A DNA stretch of 64,000 bases, from positions 2,767,001 through 2,831,000 of the forward strand of contig NZ_CP162490.1 of assembly GCF_041245805.1 (NCBI RefSeq), in the 5' to 3' direction. The notes under the pieces were generated by a model that saw only the letters and a program-made list of their open reading frames with translations, was not told where the DNA came from and searched no databases. This stretch comes from Xanthomonas sp. DAR 34887 (GTDB lineage Bacteria > Pseudomonadota > Gammaproteobacteria > Xanthomonadales > Xanthomonadaceae). Positions 54,889 through 62,807 of this stretch are shown here, piece after piece; within the stretch, counting starts at the first letter, position 1; every line of letters begins with the position of its first letter. The translations under genes and the position numbers were made by a program.

Positions 54889-55440
54889 TCAGCCGCCGCT
54901 GTGCGCCAGCCACTTGCCGGCCATGCGCCGCAGCGACGGATCCAGGTCCGGTTCGGCCAGCAGCTCGGCGATCGGGCGCCAGGCCAGGGCCAGCGATTCG
55001 GCGCTGACCGCGAACGCCTCGTCGGCGCCGGCGCGCACCACGTAGCGCGCGTCGAAATGCCAGTGCCCGGGCACGTCCTGGCGCTCAGGGATCCAGTGCC
55101 GGTCCAGATCGAACAGCGCGCCGTCCTGCAGCGCCAGACCCGGCAGCCCGGATTCCTCCTCGGCTTCCTTCAGCGCCACCAGCGCCAGGTCGCGGTCGCC
55201 GTCGGCGTGCCCGCCCAGCTGCAGCCAGCGCTGCAGCTTGCGGTGGTGGGTCAGCAGGGTGCGGCTGCCGTCGGCGCTGACCAGCCAGGCCGAACCGGTG
55301 AAATGGCCGTCCAGGCGTTCGCGCACGAACGGGTCCTGCGCATCGTCCAGCAACGCCAGGAATTGCGCGGCAACCTCGGCCTCCTGCGGCCAACGGACGG
55401 CATAGGCCTGCAACTGGCGGCGCAGGGATAGGTCGGGCAT
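54889..55440 (-). CDS. Nudix hydrolase family protein
   Basis: 183 residues from the ATG at 55440. Nudix fold: the box GX5EX7REUXEEXGU is recognisable at about 77-99 as GHADGD...KEAEEESGL, but the first Glu is Arg and the Arg of REU is Lys, so it is partly degenerate. The downstream EAEEES core is intact, so some activity is plausible. Nudix enzymes cleave nucleoside diphosphates linked to other groups; the substrate is unknown. LLTHHRKLQRWLQLGGHADG is typical of a Nudix subgroup in proteobacteria. Confidence 0.85.
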   Translation of the reverse strand: MPDLSLRRQLQAYAVRWPQEAEVAAQFLALLDDAQDPFVRERLDGHFTGSAWLVSADGSRTLLTHHRKLQRWLQLGGHADGDRDLALVALKEAEEESGLPGLALQDGALFDLDRHWIPERQDVPGHWHFDARYVVRAGADEAFAVSAESLALAWRPIAELLAEPDLDPSLRRMAGKWLAHSGG

Positions 55441-55609
55441 CGGCGGTTCTCGCGATCGGGGGCGGCCATTATCGCCGCCGACGGTGCGGCGCGGCTTGTG
55501 GCGGCCGTCCGGCTTTGGCATGGTACGACGCTTGCGTGGCCTGCCTGGGCCTAGCGCACCATCTTTACCGGGGCACGACTGCCCCGATCGCCACCGGGGA
55601 ATGCACCGC

Positions 55610-57079
55610 ATGCTGAAGTCTCTGTTGAGGGTCAAGCCGATCGAGCCTGCCGGCCACGTCGATGCCGGCGAACCGTTCGAAGGCAGCCTGGAAGGCGAAG
55701 TCACGCTGAAACGGACCCTCACCGCCAAGCACCTGATCATGCTCGGCATCGGTGCGGTGATCGGCGCGGGCATCTTCGTGCTGACCGGCCAGGCCGCGGC
55801 CAACCATGCCGGCCCGGCAGTGATGCTGTCGTTCGTGTTCGCCGGCATCGCCTGCGCCTTCGCCGGCCTGTGCTACGCCGAGTTCGCGGCGATGATGCCG
55901 GTCTCCGGCAGCGCCTACTCCTACTCCTACACCACCCTGGGCGAAGGCGTGGCCTGGTTCATCGGCTGGTGCCTGGTACTGGAATACCTGTTCGCCGGCT
56001 CCAGCGTCGCGGTCGGCTGGTCGGCCTACCTGATCAGCTTCCTCACCGGCACCCTCGGGCTGCCGTTCCCGGCCGAACTGGCCAGCGCGCCGCTGACCTG
56101 GACCGGCCATGCCTTCGTCGCCTCCGGCAGCATCGTCAACCTGCCGGCGGTGCTGATCGTGGCCGCGGTCAGCGCGCTGTGCTACGTGGGCGTCACCCAG
56201 TCCGCGTTCGTCAACGCCATCGTGGTGGCGATCAAGGTCCTGGTGATCTGCCTGTTCGTCGGCTTCGGCGTGTCCCATGTGGATCCGGCCAACTGGCACC
56301 CGTTCATCCCCGAGAACACCGGGCCGGGCGAGTTCGGCTGGAGCGGCGTGTTCCGCGCCGCCTCGATCGTGTTCTTCTCCTACATCGGCTTCGACGCGGT
56401 CTCCACCTCCGCCGGCGAAACCAAGGACCCGCAGCGCAACATGCCGATCGGCATCCTGGTCTCGCTGGCGGTGTGCACGGTGATCTACATCATCGTCTGC
56501 GCGGTGCTGACCGGCCTGCTGCCCTATACCCAGCTCGGCACCGCCAAGCCGGTGGCCACCGCCCTGGAGCACTACCCGAGCCTGGCCTGGCTGAAGACCG
56601 CGGTGGAGATCGGCGCGATCGCCGGCCTGTCCTCGGTGGTGCTGGTGATGTTGATGGCGCAGCCGCGCATCTTCTACACCATGTCCCGCGACGGCCTGCT
56701 GCCCAAGCTGTTCGGCAAGGTCCACCGCAGGTTCCACACGCCCTACGTGGGCACCATCTTCGTCGGCGTGGTCGCCGCGCTGCTGGCCGGGCTGATCCCG
56801 CTGGACGTGCTCGGCGAACTGGTGTCGATGGGCACCCTGCTCGCCTTCGCCACGGTCTGCATCGGGGTGATGGTGCTGCGCTTCACCAAGCCGGAGCTGC
56901 CGCGCCCGTTCCGGGTGCCGTTCGCGATGCTGATCTGCCCGCTCGGCGCGCTGGCCTGCCTGTTCCTGTTCTTCCAGGCCTTCCAGGAACACTGGAAGGT
57001 GTTCGTCGGCTGGACCGTGATCGGTCTGCTCATCTATTTCGGCTACGGCATCCGCCACAGCCGCCTGGCCAAGGCCTGA
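55610..57079 (+). CDS. APC-family amino acid permease
   Basis: 489 residues. The ATG at 55610 is chosen because GGGGA lies at proper distance before it; ATG 55601 is nine bases earlier but too close to that site. A transporter with about 12 membrane spans: the first has LGIGAVIGAGIFVLTGQ (substrate- and ion-binding unwound helix), then FAGLCYAEFAAMMPVSGSAY and, later, FFSYIGFDAVSTSAGE. It belongs to the cationic amino acid transporter-like part of the APC family. The next gene is a close paralogue, so this is a tandem duplication. Confidence 0.93.
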   Translation: MLKSLLRVKPIEPAGHVDAGEPFEGSLEGEVTLKRTLTAKHLIMLGIGAVIGAGIFVLTGQAAANHAGPAVMLSFVFAGIACAFAGLCYAEFAAMMPVSGSAYSYSYTTLGEGVAWFIGWCLVLEYLFAGSSVAVGWSAYLISFLTGTLGLPFPAELASAPLTWTGHAFVASGSIVNLPAVLIVAAVSALCYVGVTQSAFVNAIVVAIKVLVICLFVGFGVSHVDPANWHPFIPENTGPGEFGWSGVFRAASIVFFSYIGFDAVSTSAGETKDPQRNMPIGILVSLAVCTVIYIIVCAVLTGLLPYTQLGTAKPVATALEHYPSLAWLKTAVEIGAIAGLSSVVLVMLMAQPRIFYTMSRDGLLPKLFGKVHRRFHTPYVGTIFVGVVAALLAGLIPLDVLGELVSMGTLLAFATVCIGVMVLRFTKPELPRPFRVPFAMLICPLGALACLFLFFQAFQEHWKVFVGWTVIGLLIYFGYGIRHSRLAKA

Positions 57080-57087
57080 TCCTTTCC

Positions 57088-57117
57088 GCGAAGACCGGCG
57101 CCCGCGCCGGTCTTCGC
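57088..57117. terminator. Terminator-like hairpin between the two permease genes
   Basis: GCGAAGACCGGCG-CCCG-CGCCGGTCTTCGC is a long perfect inverted repeat just after the first permease stop. The T-run is short (GTTCG), so it may be a weak or factor-assisted terminator, or a structure that lowers readthrough into the second permease. Confidence 0.6.
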
Positions 57118-57164
57118 GTTCGTCCCTTCGTCCATCGCGCGCAGCGCCAGGCTGGAACCGCTCC

Positions 57165-58601
57165 ATGTTCAAACAACTCTGGGCCACCAAACATCCCCAC
57201 GCCGCCCACGAGGACGCCGGCGGCCTGGGCCTGCAGCGCGCGCTCGGCCCCTGGGGCCTGACCGCACTGGGCATCGGCGCGGTGATCGGCGGCGGCATCT
57301 TCGTCATCACCGGCCAGGCCGCGGCCAACCACGCCGGCCCGGCGATCATGCTGTCGTTCGTGCTGGCCGCGCTGTGCTGCGCGTTCTGCGCGCTGGCCTA
57401 CGCCGAGTTCGCGGCGATGGTGCCGGTCTCCGGCAGCGCCTACACCTACACCTACGCCACCTTCGGCGAACTGGCGGCCTGGTTCATCGGCTGGATGCTG
57501 GTGCTGGAATACGGCGTGTCGGCCTCGGCGGTGGCGGTGAGCTGGACCGGCTATTTCCTGAGCCTGCTCGACCATTTCGGCATCCACCTGCCCGCGGCGC
57601 TGGTCAACGCGCCGCTGGACGGCAAGCTGCAGCGCACCGGCGCGATCGCCAACCTGCCCGCCGCCGGCATCGTGCTGCTGCTGACCTGGCTGTGCTACGT
57701 CGGCATCCGCAAGTCCTCGGCGATGAACATGGCGATGGTGGTGCTGAAGACCGGGCTGATCCTGCTGGTCATCGCGGCCGGCTGGAAGTACGTGGACCCG
57801 GCCAACTGGCACCCGTTCATCCCGGCCAACGAAGGCCCCGGCAAGTACGGCATGGACGGCGTGCTGCGCGGCGCGGCGATGGTGTTCTTCGCCTACATCG
57901 GCTTCGAGGCGGTGTCGGTGGCGGCGCAGGAGTCGCACCGGCCGCAGCGCGACCTGCCGATCGGCATGATCCTGTCGCTGGTGATCTGCACCGTGCTGTA
58001 CATCGCCATGGCCGCGGTGATGACCGGACTGGTGCCGTTCGCGCAACTGGGCACCGACGAGCCGGTGGTGACCGCGGTCGCGGCACATCCGCAACTGGGC
58101 TGGCTGCGGGTGGTGGTCGAGGTCGGCGCGCTGATCGGCCTGTCTTCGGTGGTGCTGGTGATGATCATCGGTCAGCCGCGGATCTTCATGATCATCGCCC
58201 GCGATGGCCTGCTGCCGCCGCTGTTCACCAAGATCCATCCCAAATACCGCACCCCGCACATCAACACGGTGATCACCGGTATCGGCATCGCACTGCTGGC
58301 GGCGCTGTTCCCGCTGGACGTGCTCGGCGAACTGACCTCGATGGGCACGCTGATCGCCTTCGCCGCGGTCTGCGCCGGGGTGCTGATCCTGCGCCGCACC
58401 CAGCCGGACCTGCCGCGCCCGTTCCGCATCCCGTTCGCCTGGCCGATCTGCATCGCCGGGGTGCTCAGCTGCGTGGCGCTGCTGTCGGCGATGACCGCGC
58501 ACAACTGGCTGCTGATGGCCGGCTGGACCGTGCTCGGCCTGCTGATCTATTTCGGCTACGGCTTCCGCCACAGCCGTCTGCGCCGCACCGGCCAAGGCTG
58601 A
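57165..58601 (+). CDS. APC-family amino acid permease (tandem paralogue)
   Basis: 478 residues. It closely resembles the previous gene across its length: LGIGAVIGGGIFVITGQAAANHAGP, YAEFAAMVPVSGSAYTYTYATFGE, VDPANWHPFIPANEGP and the final YFGYGFRHSRLRR. About 12 membrane spans are expected. The two copies differ most in the loops and in the N-terminal tail. Differences in the helix-1 loop (GGG versus GAG) and helix 6 hint at changed substrate range. Substrates are unknown for both. Confidence 0.93.
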   Translation: MFKQLWATKHPHAAHEDAGGLGLQRALGPWGLTALGIGAVIGGGIFVITGQAAANHAGPAIMLSFVLAALCCAFCALAYAEFAAMVPVSGSAYTYTYATFGELAAWFIGWMLVLEYGVSASAVAVSWTGYFLSLLDHFGIHLPAALVNAPLDGKLQRTGAIANLPAAGIVLLLTWLCYVGIRKSSAMNMAMVVLKTGLILLVIAAGWKYVDPANWHPFIPANEGPGKYGMDGVLRGAAMVFFAYIGFEAVSVAAQESHRPQRDLPIGMILSLVICTVLYIAMAAVMTGLVPFAQLGTDEPVVTAVAAHPQLGWLRVVVEVGALIGLSSVVLVMIIGQPRIFMIIARDGLLPPLFTKIHPKYRTPHINTVITGIGIALLAALFPLDVLGELTSMGTLIAFAAVCAGVLILRRTQPDLPRPFRIPFAWPICIAGVLSCVALLSAMTAHNWLLMAGWTVLGLLIYFGYGFRHSRLRRTGQG

Positions 58602-58603
58602 GC

Positions 58604-58676
58604 GATAGAGCCCCTCTCCCTCCGGCGACCGAAGGAAGTCCCCGCGGGAGAGAGGGGTTGGGGGTGAGGGTCCGAC
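58604..58676. repeat. CCCCTCTCCC hairpin repeat after the second permease
   Basis: Same family as the repeats flanking the vWA gene: AGCCCCTCTCCCTCCGGCGA, then GCGGGAGAGAGGGGTTGGGG, then GTGAGGGTCCGACGCGAGG. The hairpin arms are separated by a longer loop here. It lies in the 144-base gap before mtnB, and no gene is seen beside it. Confidence 0.82.
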
Positions 58677-58745
58677 GCGAGGAGGTGCTCCTGAGGTGCA
58701 CCCGCCTGTCATCCCAATCCAGCCATCAAGCCCTACACTACGCGC

Positions 58746-59387
58746 ATGAACGCACTGCCCTACGATTCCGAGCGCCTGCGCACGCTGGCGCACCTGCTGA
58801 TCGACAACATCCGCGAACTCTCGCAGGCCGGCTGGACCCCAGCCACCAGCAGCAATTTCTCGCACCGCCTGGACGATCGCCATGCCGCGATCACCGTCTC
58901 CGGCCGCGACAAGGGCCGGCTGGTGGAGGACGACATCATGGTGGTGGACTTCGACGGCCAGGCGGTCGGCCGGCCACTGCGCCCGTCCGCCGAGACCCTG
59001 CTGCACACCCAGCTGTACCGCCGCTTCCCCGAGATCGGCTGCGTGCTGCACACCCATTCGCCGGTGCAGACCGTCGCCTCGCGCCTGTATGCCGGCGCCG
59101 GCCACATCCGCCTGGAAGGCTACGAATTGCTGAAGGCGCTGCACGGCAACCAGACCCACGAGACCGCGGTGGACCTGCCGGTGTTCGCCAACACCCAGGA
59201 CATGACCGTGCTGGCCGCGCAGGTGGACGCGCTGCTGGACCGCACGCCGCTGTGGGGCTACCTGATCGACGGCCACGGCCTGTACGCCTGGGGCCGCGAC
59301 ATGGCCGAGGCGCGCCGCCACCTGGAAGCCATCGAGTTCCTGCTGCATTGCGAACTGGAACTGCGCAAGCTGCGCGCGACCGGCTGA
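58746..59387 (+). CDS. mtnB: Methylthioribulose-1-phosphate dehydratase
   Basis: 213 residues. A class II aldolase-fold enzyme that dehydrates methylthioribulose 1-phosphate in the methionine salvage pathway. Zinc-binding histidines are visible in VLHTHSPVQTV, and GHGLYAWG carries another conserved His. The start matches the family (MNALPYDSERLRTLAHLL). mtnD follows 103 bases later and mtnC directly after that, so the three genes form the salvage block; the remaining mtn genes are not in the window. Confidence 0.95.
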   Translation: MNALPYDSERLRTLAHLLIDNIRELSQAGWTPATSSNFSHRLDDRHAAITVSGRDKGRLVEDDIMVVDFDGQAVGRPLRPSAETLLHTQLYRRFPEIGCVLHTHSPVQTVASRLYAGAGHIRLEGYELLKALHGNQTHETAVDLPVFANTQDMTVLAAQVDALLDRTPLWGYLIDGHGLYAWGRDMAEARRHLEAIEFLLHCELELRKLRATG

Positions 59388-59490
59388 GCCGACGCGCAGC
59401 GCCCGCGCGACAGCGTTCCAGCGCCGCAACGGCGGCCTACCCGCCAGCTGCTACCCTTTTCCTCCCCCAACGACGCCCTCGCCCGCCGCC

Positions 59491-60057
59491 ATGAGCCGAC
59501 TCCGCATCTTCGCCGAAACCACTCCCGACGCGCCGCTGTTCGACAGCCGCGATGGCGACGCGATCGCCGCCGAGCTGCGCAAGATCGGCGTCACCTTCGA
59601 GCGCTGGCAGGCCGACCAGCCGATCGAGGCCGGCGCCACCCCGGAGGCGGTAATGGCCGCCTACAAGAGCGATATCGACCGGCTGGTGGCCGAGCACGGC
59701 TTCAAGACCGTGGACGTGGTCAGCATCGCCCCGGACCATCCGCAGCGCGAGGAGATGCGCAAGAAGTTCCTCGACGAGCATTTCCACAAGGAAGACGAGG
59801 TGCGCTTCTTCGTCGCCGGCTCGGGCCTGTTCACCCTGCATGTGGACGGCAAGGTCTACGAAATCGAATGCGTGCAGAACGACCTGATCGCGGTGCCGGA
59901 CGGCACCCACCACTGGTTCGACATGGGCCCGGAGCCGCGCTTCATCGCGATCCGCTTCTTCACCGAGCCCGATGGCTGGGTCGGCCATTTCACCGGCACC
60001 GACATCGCCCAGCGCTTCCCGCGCTACGAAGCGGCGCTGCGCGGCGAGGCGAACTGA
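59491..60057 (+). CDS. mtnD: Acireductone dioxygenase
   Basis: 188 residues. A cupin enzyme that oxidises the acireductone to the 2-keto acid of methionine (Fe form) or an off-pathway product (Ni form). The metal ligands are seen in EHFHKEDEVRFFVAG (His, His, Glu) and PDGTHHWFDMG (last His). Methionine salvage step between mtnC and transamination. It ends three bases before mtnC, so the two are co-translated. The upstream gap from mtnB is 103 bases. Confidence 0.96.
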   Translation: MSRLRIFAETTPDAPLFDSRDGDAIAAELRKIGVTFERWQADQPIEAGATPEAVMAAYKSDIDRLVAEHGFKTVDVVSIAPDHPQREEMRKKFLDEHFHKEDEVRFFVAGSGLFTLHVDGKVYEIECVQNDLIAVPDGTHHWFDMGPEPRFIAIRFFTEPDGWVGHFTGTDIAQRFPRYEAALRGEAN

Positions 60058-60060
60058 GCG

Positions 60061-60759
60061 ATGGCCAGCCCGCGCGTGATCCTGACCGACATCGAAGGCA
60101 CCACCAGCAGCATCTCCTTCGTCAAGGACGTGCTGTTTCCCTACGCGCGCCACGCCCTGCCCGACTTCGTCCGCGCGCACGGCCAGCAGCCGCAGGTGCG
60201 GCAGTGGCTGGATGCGGTGGCGACCGAATGCGGCGGCATCTGCACCGATGCGGTGATCGTGGAGACGCTGCAGGGCTGGATCGACCAGGACCGCAAGCAC
60301 ACCGCGCTGAAGGCCTTGCAGGGCATGATCTGGGAGGCCGGCTACCAGGATGCCGACTTCGCCGCGCACATCTATCCCGACGCCGCGCCGGCGTTGCGCC
60401 GCTGGCATGCCGACGGCCACCCGCTGTACGTGTATTCGTCCGGCTCGGTGCCGGCACAGAAACTGTTCTTCGGCCATAGCGACGCCGGCGACCTGACCGG
60501 GCTGTTCTCCGGCTGGTTCGACACCGAGGTCGGCGCCAAGCGCGAAGCGGCCAGTTACGCGCGCATCGCCGAGGCGACCGGCGCGCCGGCCGCGCAGATC
60601 GTGTTCCTGTCGGACGTGGTCGCCGAACTCGATGCGGCGCGCGAGGCCGGGCTGGACACGGTGCTGGTCGATCGCCGCGAGGACTATCCCGAACCGCGCC
60701 TGGGCGATGCCTGCAACGGCCACCGGCGCGTTGAGAACTTCGCCGAGCTGGCGTTCTGA
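60061..60759 (+). CDS. mtnC: Acireductone synthase (enolase-phosphatase)
   Basis: 232 residues. A HAD-superfamily enzyme that performs enolisation and dephosphorylation of 2,3-diketo-5-methylthiopentyl 1-phosphate. The N-terminal ILTDIEGTTSSISFVKDVLFPYA holds the HAD Asp nucleophile and the family-specific EGTTSS motif. VYSSGSVPAQKLFFGHS and a Lys in GAKREAASY complete the HAD motifs, followed by VFLSDVVAELDAA with the acidic pair. It starts three bases after mtnD. Confidence 0.96.
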   Translation: MASPRVILTDIEGTTSSISFVKDVLFPYARHALPDFVRAHGQQPQVRQWLDAVATECGGICTDAVIVETLQGWIDQDRKHTALKALQGMIWEAGYQDADFAAHIYPDAAPALRRWHADGHPLYVYSSGSVPAQKLFFGHSDAGDLTGLFSGWFDTEVGAKREAASYARIAEATGAPAAQIVFLSDVVAELDAAREAGLDTVLVDRREDYPEPRLGDACNGHRRVENFAELAF

Positions 60760-60797
60760 GCATCGCGGCTCGCGCCGCGCGTCACTGCCTCTTTTTT

Positions 60798-61820
60798 ATG
60801 CGGCCGCCCATGCCTTCGTTCCTGCGCAGCCTCCGCGTGTCGTACCGCCGCCTGGCCGTGGTCCTGCTGCTGGCGCTGCTCTTGCCCGCCTGCCATGCCG
60901 ATGCCGGCGCGCCGCAGGCGAATGCGGATGCGGATGCGCCGGTCGATCCGATCGACCAGGCGCAACTGCGCAAGGCGCTGGATGCGCTGCAGCCGCAGCG
61001 TCCGGGCATCACCGACCTGTACGTGGTCGGCTTCGCCGGCGACGCCAGCGAGGACGTGTTCCGCAACGAAACCCTGTACCTGCGCCAGTTGTTCGCGCAA
61101 CGTTTCGATGCGGCGGGGCATATCGTCACCCTGATCAATCACGCCGACAATCTCGGCGCCCACGCCTACGCGCCGCAGGCCTCGTACGACAACCTGGCCG
61201 ACACGCTGCAGCGGATCGGCAAATTGATGGACCGGCGCGAGGACGCGCTGCTGCTGTTCCTGACCAGCCACGGCACCGAGCAGCATGAGCTGTACGTGCA
61301 GTTCGGCCCCGGCGAGGACGCCGACTACGACACCATCACCCCCACCGAATTGCGCGGGCTGCTCGACGACGCCGGCATCCGCAACCGGGTGATCGTGCTG
61401 TCGGCCTGCTATTCGGGCGGCTTCGTGCCGGCGTTGAAGAGTCCGGACACGCTGATCATCACCGCCGCGCGCCGCGATCGGCCCTCGTTCGGCTGCGGCA
61501 ATACCGCCAGCGCGACCTATTTCGGCCGCGCCTGGCTGATCGACGCGCTGGCGCGCACCACCGACTTCGTCGAGAGCTACCGCCTGGCCGCCGCCGAAAT
61601 CACCGCGCGCGAGCAGGCCGAAGGCGAGGCGCCGTCGTATCCGCAGCTTTACGTCGGCGCGCGCATCGTGCCGCTGCTGCAGCGCTGGCGCGCGCAGTTG
61701 CAGCCGGTCGCGGCGCCGGCGTATCCGTATCCGGAACCTGAGGCGAAGACGGACACGGAGACGGAGGCGGAGACGACAGCAACGCCGAACCCGGCGGCTG
61801 ATGGCAAGGCTGGACAATAG
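60798..61820 (+). CDS. C13 (legumain-like, caspase-fold) peptidase lipoprotein
   Basis: 340 residues from the ATG at 60798; a second ATG at 60810 gives 336. The N-terminus ends in a lipobox-like LLLPAC after a hydrophobic run (LAVVLLLALLLPAC), so membrane anchoring is likely. The core matches the peptidase C13 domain of bacteria: VVGFAGDASEDVF, His158 in LTSHGTEQ and Cys204 in VLSACYSGGF are the caspase-like catalytic dyad. The Ala/Thr/Glu-rich tail (about 300-340) is low complexity. Natural substrate and activation are unknown. Confidence 0.85.
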   Translation: MRPPMPSFLRSLRVSYRRLAVVLLLALLLPACHADAGAPQANADADAPVDPIDQAQLRKALDALQPQRPGITDLYVVGFAGDASEDVFRNETLYLRQLFAQRFDAAGHIVTLINHADNLGAHAYAPQASYDNLADTLQRIGKLMDRREDALLLFLTSHGTEQHELYVQFGPGEDADYDTITPTELRGLLDDAGIRNRVIVLSACYSGGFVPALKSPDTLIITAARRDRPSFGCGNTASATYFGRAWLIDALARTTDFVESYRLAAAEITAREQAEGEAPSYPQLYVGARIVPLLQRWRAQLQPVAAPAYPYPEPEAKTDTETEAETTATPNPAADGKAGQ

Positions 61821-62191
61821 CCGGGCGGGGCAACGCGTCGGATCCGAATGCCGGTGACGAAGACGATGACCGAAGCCGATGCCGATGCCGAGTCGGCAGG
61901 TTCAGTGCATGCGACAACATTCGCAACGAGCCCGAGGTTGCTTCGTCCGACTCCTACCGCACACCGCTTTCCCACAGGGGTTTCCTTCGGGAGCCGCTAG
62001 GAGAGCGGGTTCAGCGTGACGATGGGCATCGCCCTCCGCGGTCGCGCCGACCCTCGGCGTCGCGCGACGACAGGCGGGCAAGACGATTCGGTACGTGCCG
62101 CGCGCCACGCGATCGCCAAATGGCTCCGCGCCCAGGAAATGCAGTGCGGTTCAAGCCTATGTCCTTCGTGCGCCGCCCCCAGGAGGAAATG

Positions 62192-62364
62192 CGAGTGAGT
62201 CGCGTTTGATCGCCGACTCGTGGCACTCGCTAGACTTGGCCCCGCAGCAAGCCCGCCAGCCTCACGCCAGCCAGCTGCTCCCGATCCTTCCGCCCGCTCG
62301 CCTTCGCTCGCCAGCCAGGATCACCCGTTCTCGCCGGCCTCCCTAGTGGAGGCGTTTTTGTTTT
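62192..62364 (+). ncRNA. Candidate structured small RNA with terminator
   Basis: A strong hairpin with CGAGTGAGTCG (62192-62202) pairs with CGACT (62214) and CACTCG (62224-62229). GCAGC (62244) can pair with GCTGC (62274). The stretch then ends in GCCTCC-CTAGT-GGAGGC (62337-62353) followed by GTTTTTGTTTT, an excellent factor-independent terminator with no gene directly upstream. The middle is C-rich. This looks like a transcript of roughly 120-180 bases, but no promoter was confidently found and no known RNA family was recognised. Confidence 0.5.
62337..62364 (+). terminator. Strong factor-independent terminator
   Basis: GCCTCC stem, CTAGT loop, GGAGGC stem, then GTTTTTGTTTT. The best terminator in the window. 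The closest upstream gene on this strand is the C13 peptidase, about 520 bases away, so it more likely ends a small RNA. Confidence 0.85.
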
Positions 62365-62455
62365 GGAGATTCGGAAAATCCGCGTGCTGGTCCTATGCCT
62401 TGTGGCCAGCGGCGCTGACCCACCCACGGGCTCTGAAGCGTTTGCTGCTTGCGCT

Positions 62456-62648
62456 CGTCGCGACTGAAGTCGCTCCCACAAAACCTCGCGACGCGCCGGC
62501 AGGATGCACTGTAGGAGCGGCTTCAGCCGCGACAATTCGCTTAAGGAGCCAAACAATGTGCCGGTGCATTCGTCGCGGCTGAAGCCGCTCCTACAAAGGC
62601 GCGCAGCGGCGCGCTGGAAGCAGTGTGGGAGGGACTTCAGTCCCGACA
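62456..62648. repeat. Cluster of four REP-like palindromes
   Basis: Copies alternate in orientation: GTCGCGACTGAAGTCGCTCC (62458), GTAGGAGCGGCTTCAGCCGC (62511), GTCGCGGCTGAAGCCGCTCC (62572) and GTGGGAGGGACTTCAGTCCC (62623). Each is palindromic, with 20-40 base spacers. Same family as the elements at 8916, 38868 and 48746. Confidence 0.87.
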
Positions 62649-62807
62649 CAGGAAGCCAGACCGTTCGCCGTAAACTGCTGCTTGCATCGACGAAAACCCG
62701 CTGCAGCAATGCGCCGACTGCGGCGCGTCGAGGCTGCTTTTCCGACTCCCCAATCCCGACTCACCCAATCCCTGCCTCACGCATCCCCTGCTCGCCCCAC
62801 GCAGAAC

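Larger units (their letters stand above)
61821..62807. other. Long intergenic region with repeats and a candidate RNA
   Basis: Nearly 1 kb between the C13 peptidase and the metallophosphoesterase. It contains a low-complexity run (GCCGATGCCGATGCCGA near 61880), the candidate structured RNA with terminator listed separately, four REP-like palindromes (62456-62648), and a partial heptamer element near 62745-62775 (TCCCCAATCCCGACTCACCC). Open frames here are short or cover repeats and show no family resemblance. Confidence 0.65.

Noticed and set aside
58602..58745. A SAM- or SAH-responsive riboswitch before mtnB
   Set aside because: The gap is mostly a CCCCTCTCCC repeat; no conserved riboswitch motif was recognised.
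60764..60797. A terminator after mtnC formed by CGCGGC-TCGC-GCCGCG followed later by TTTTTT
   Set aside because: The T-run is about 12 bases from the stem and overlaps the start region of the next gene; too weak to list as a firm feature.
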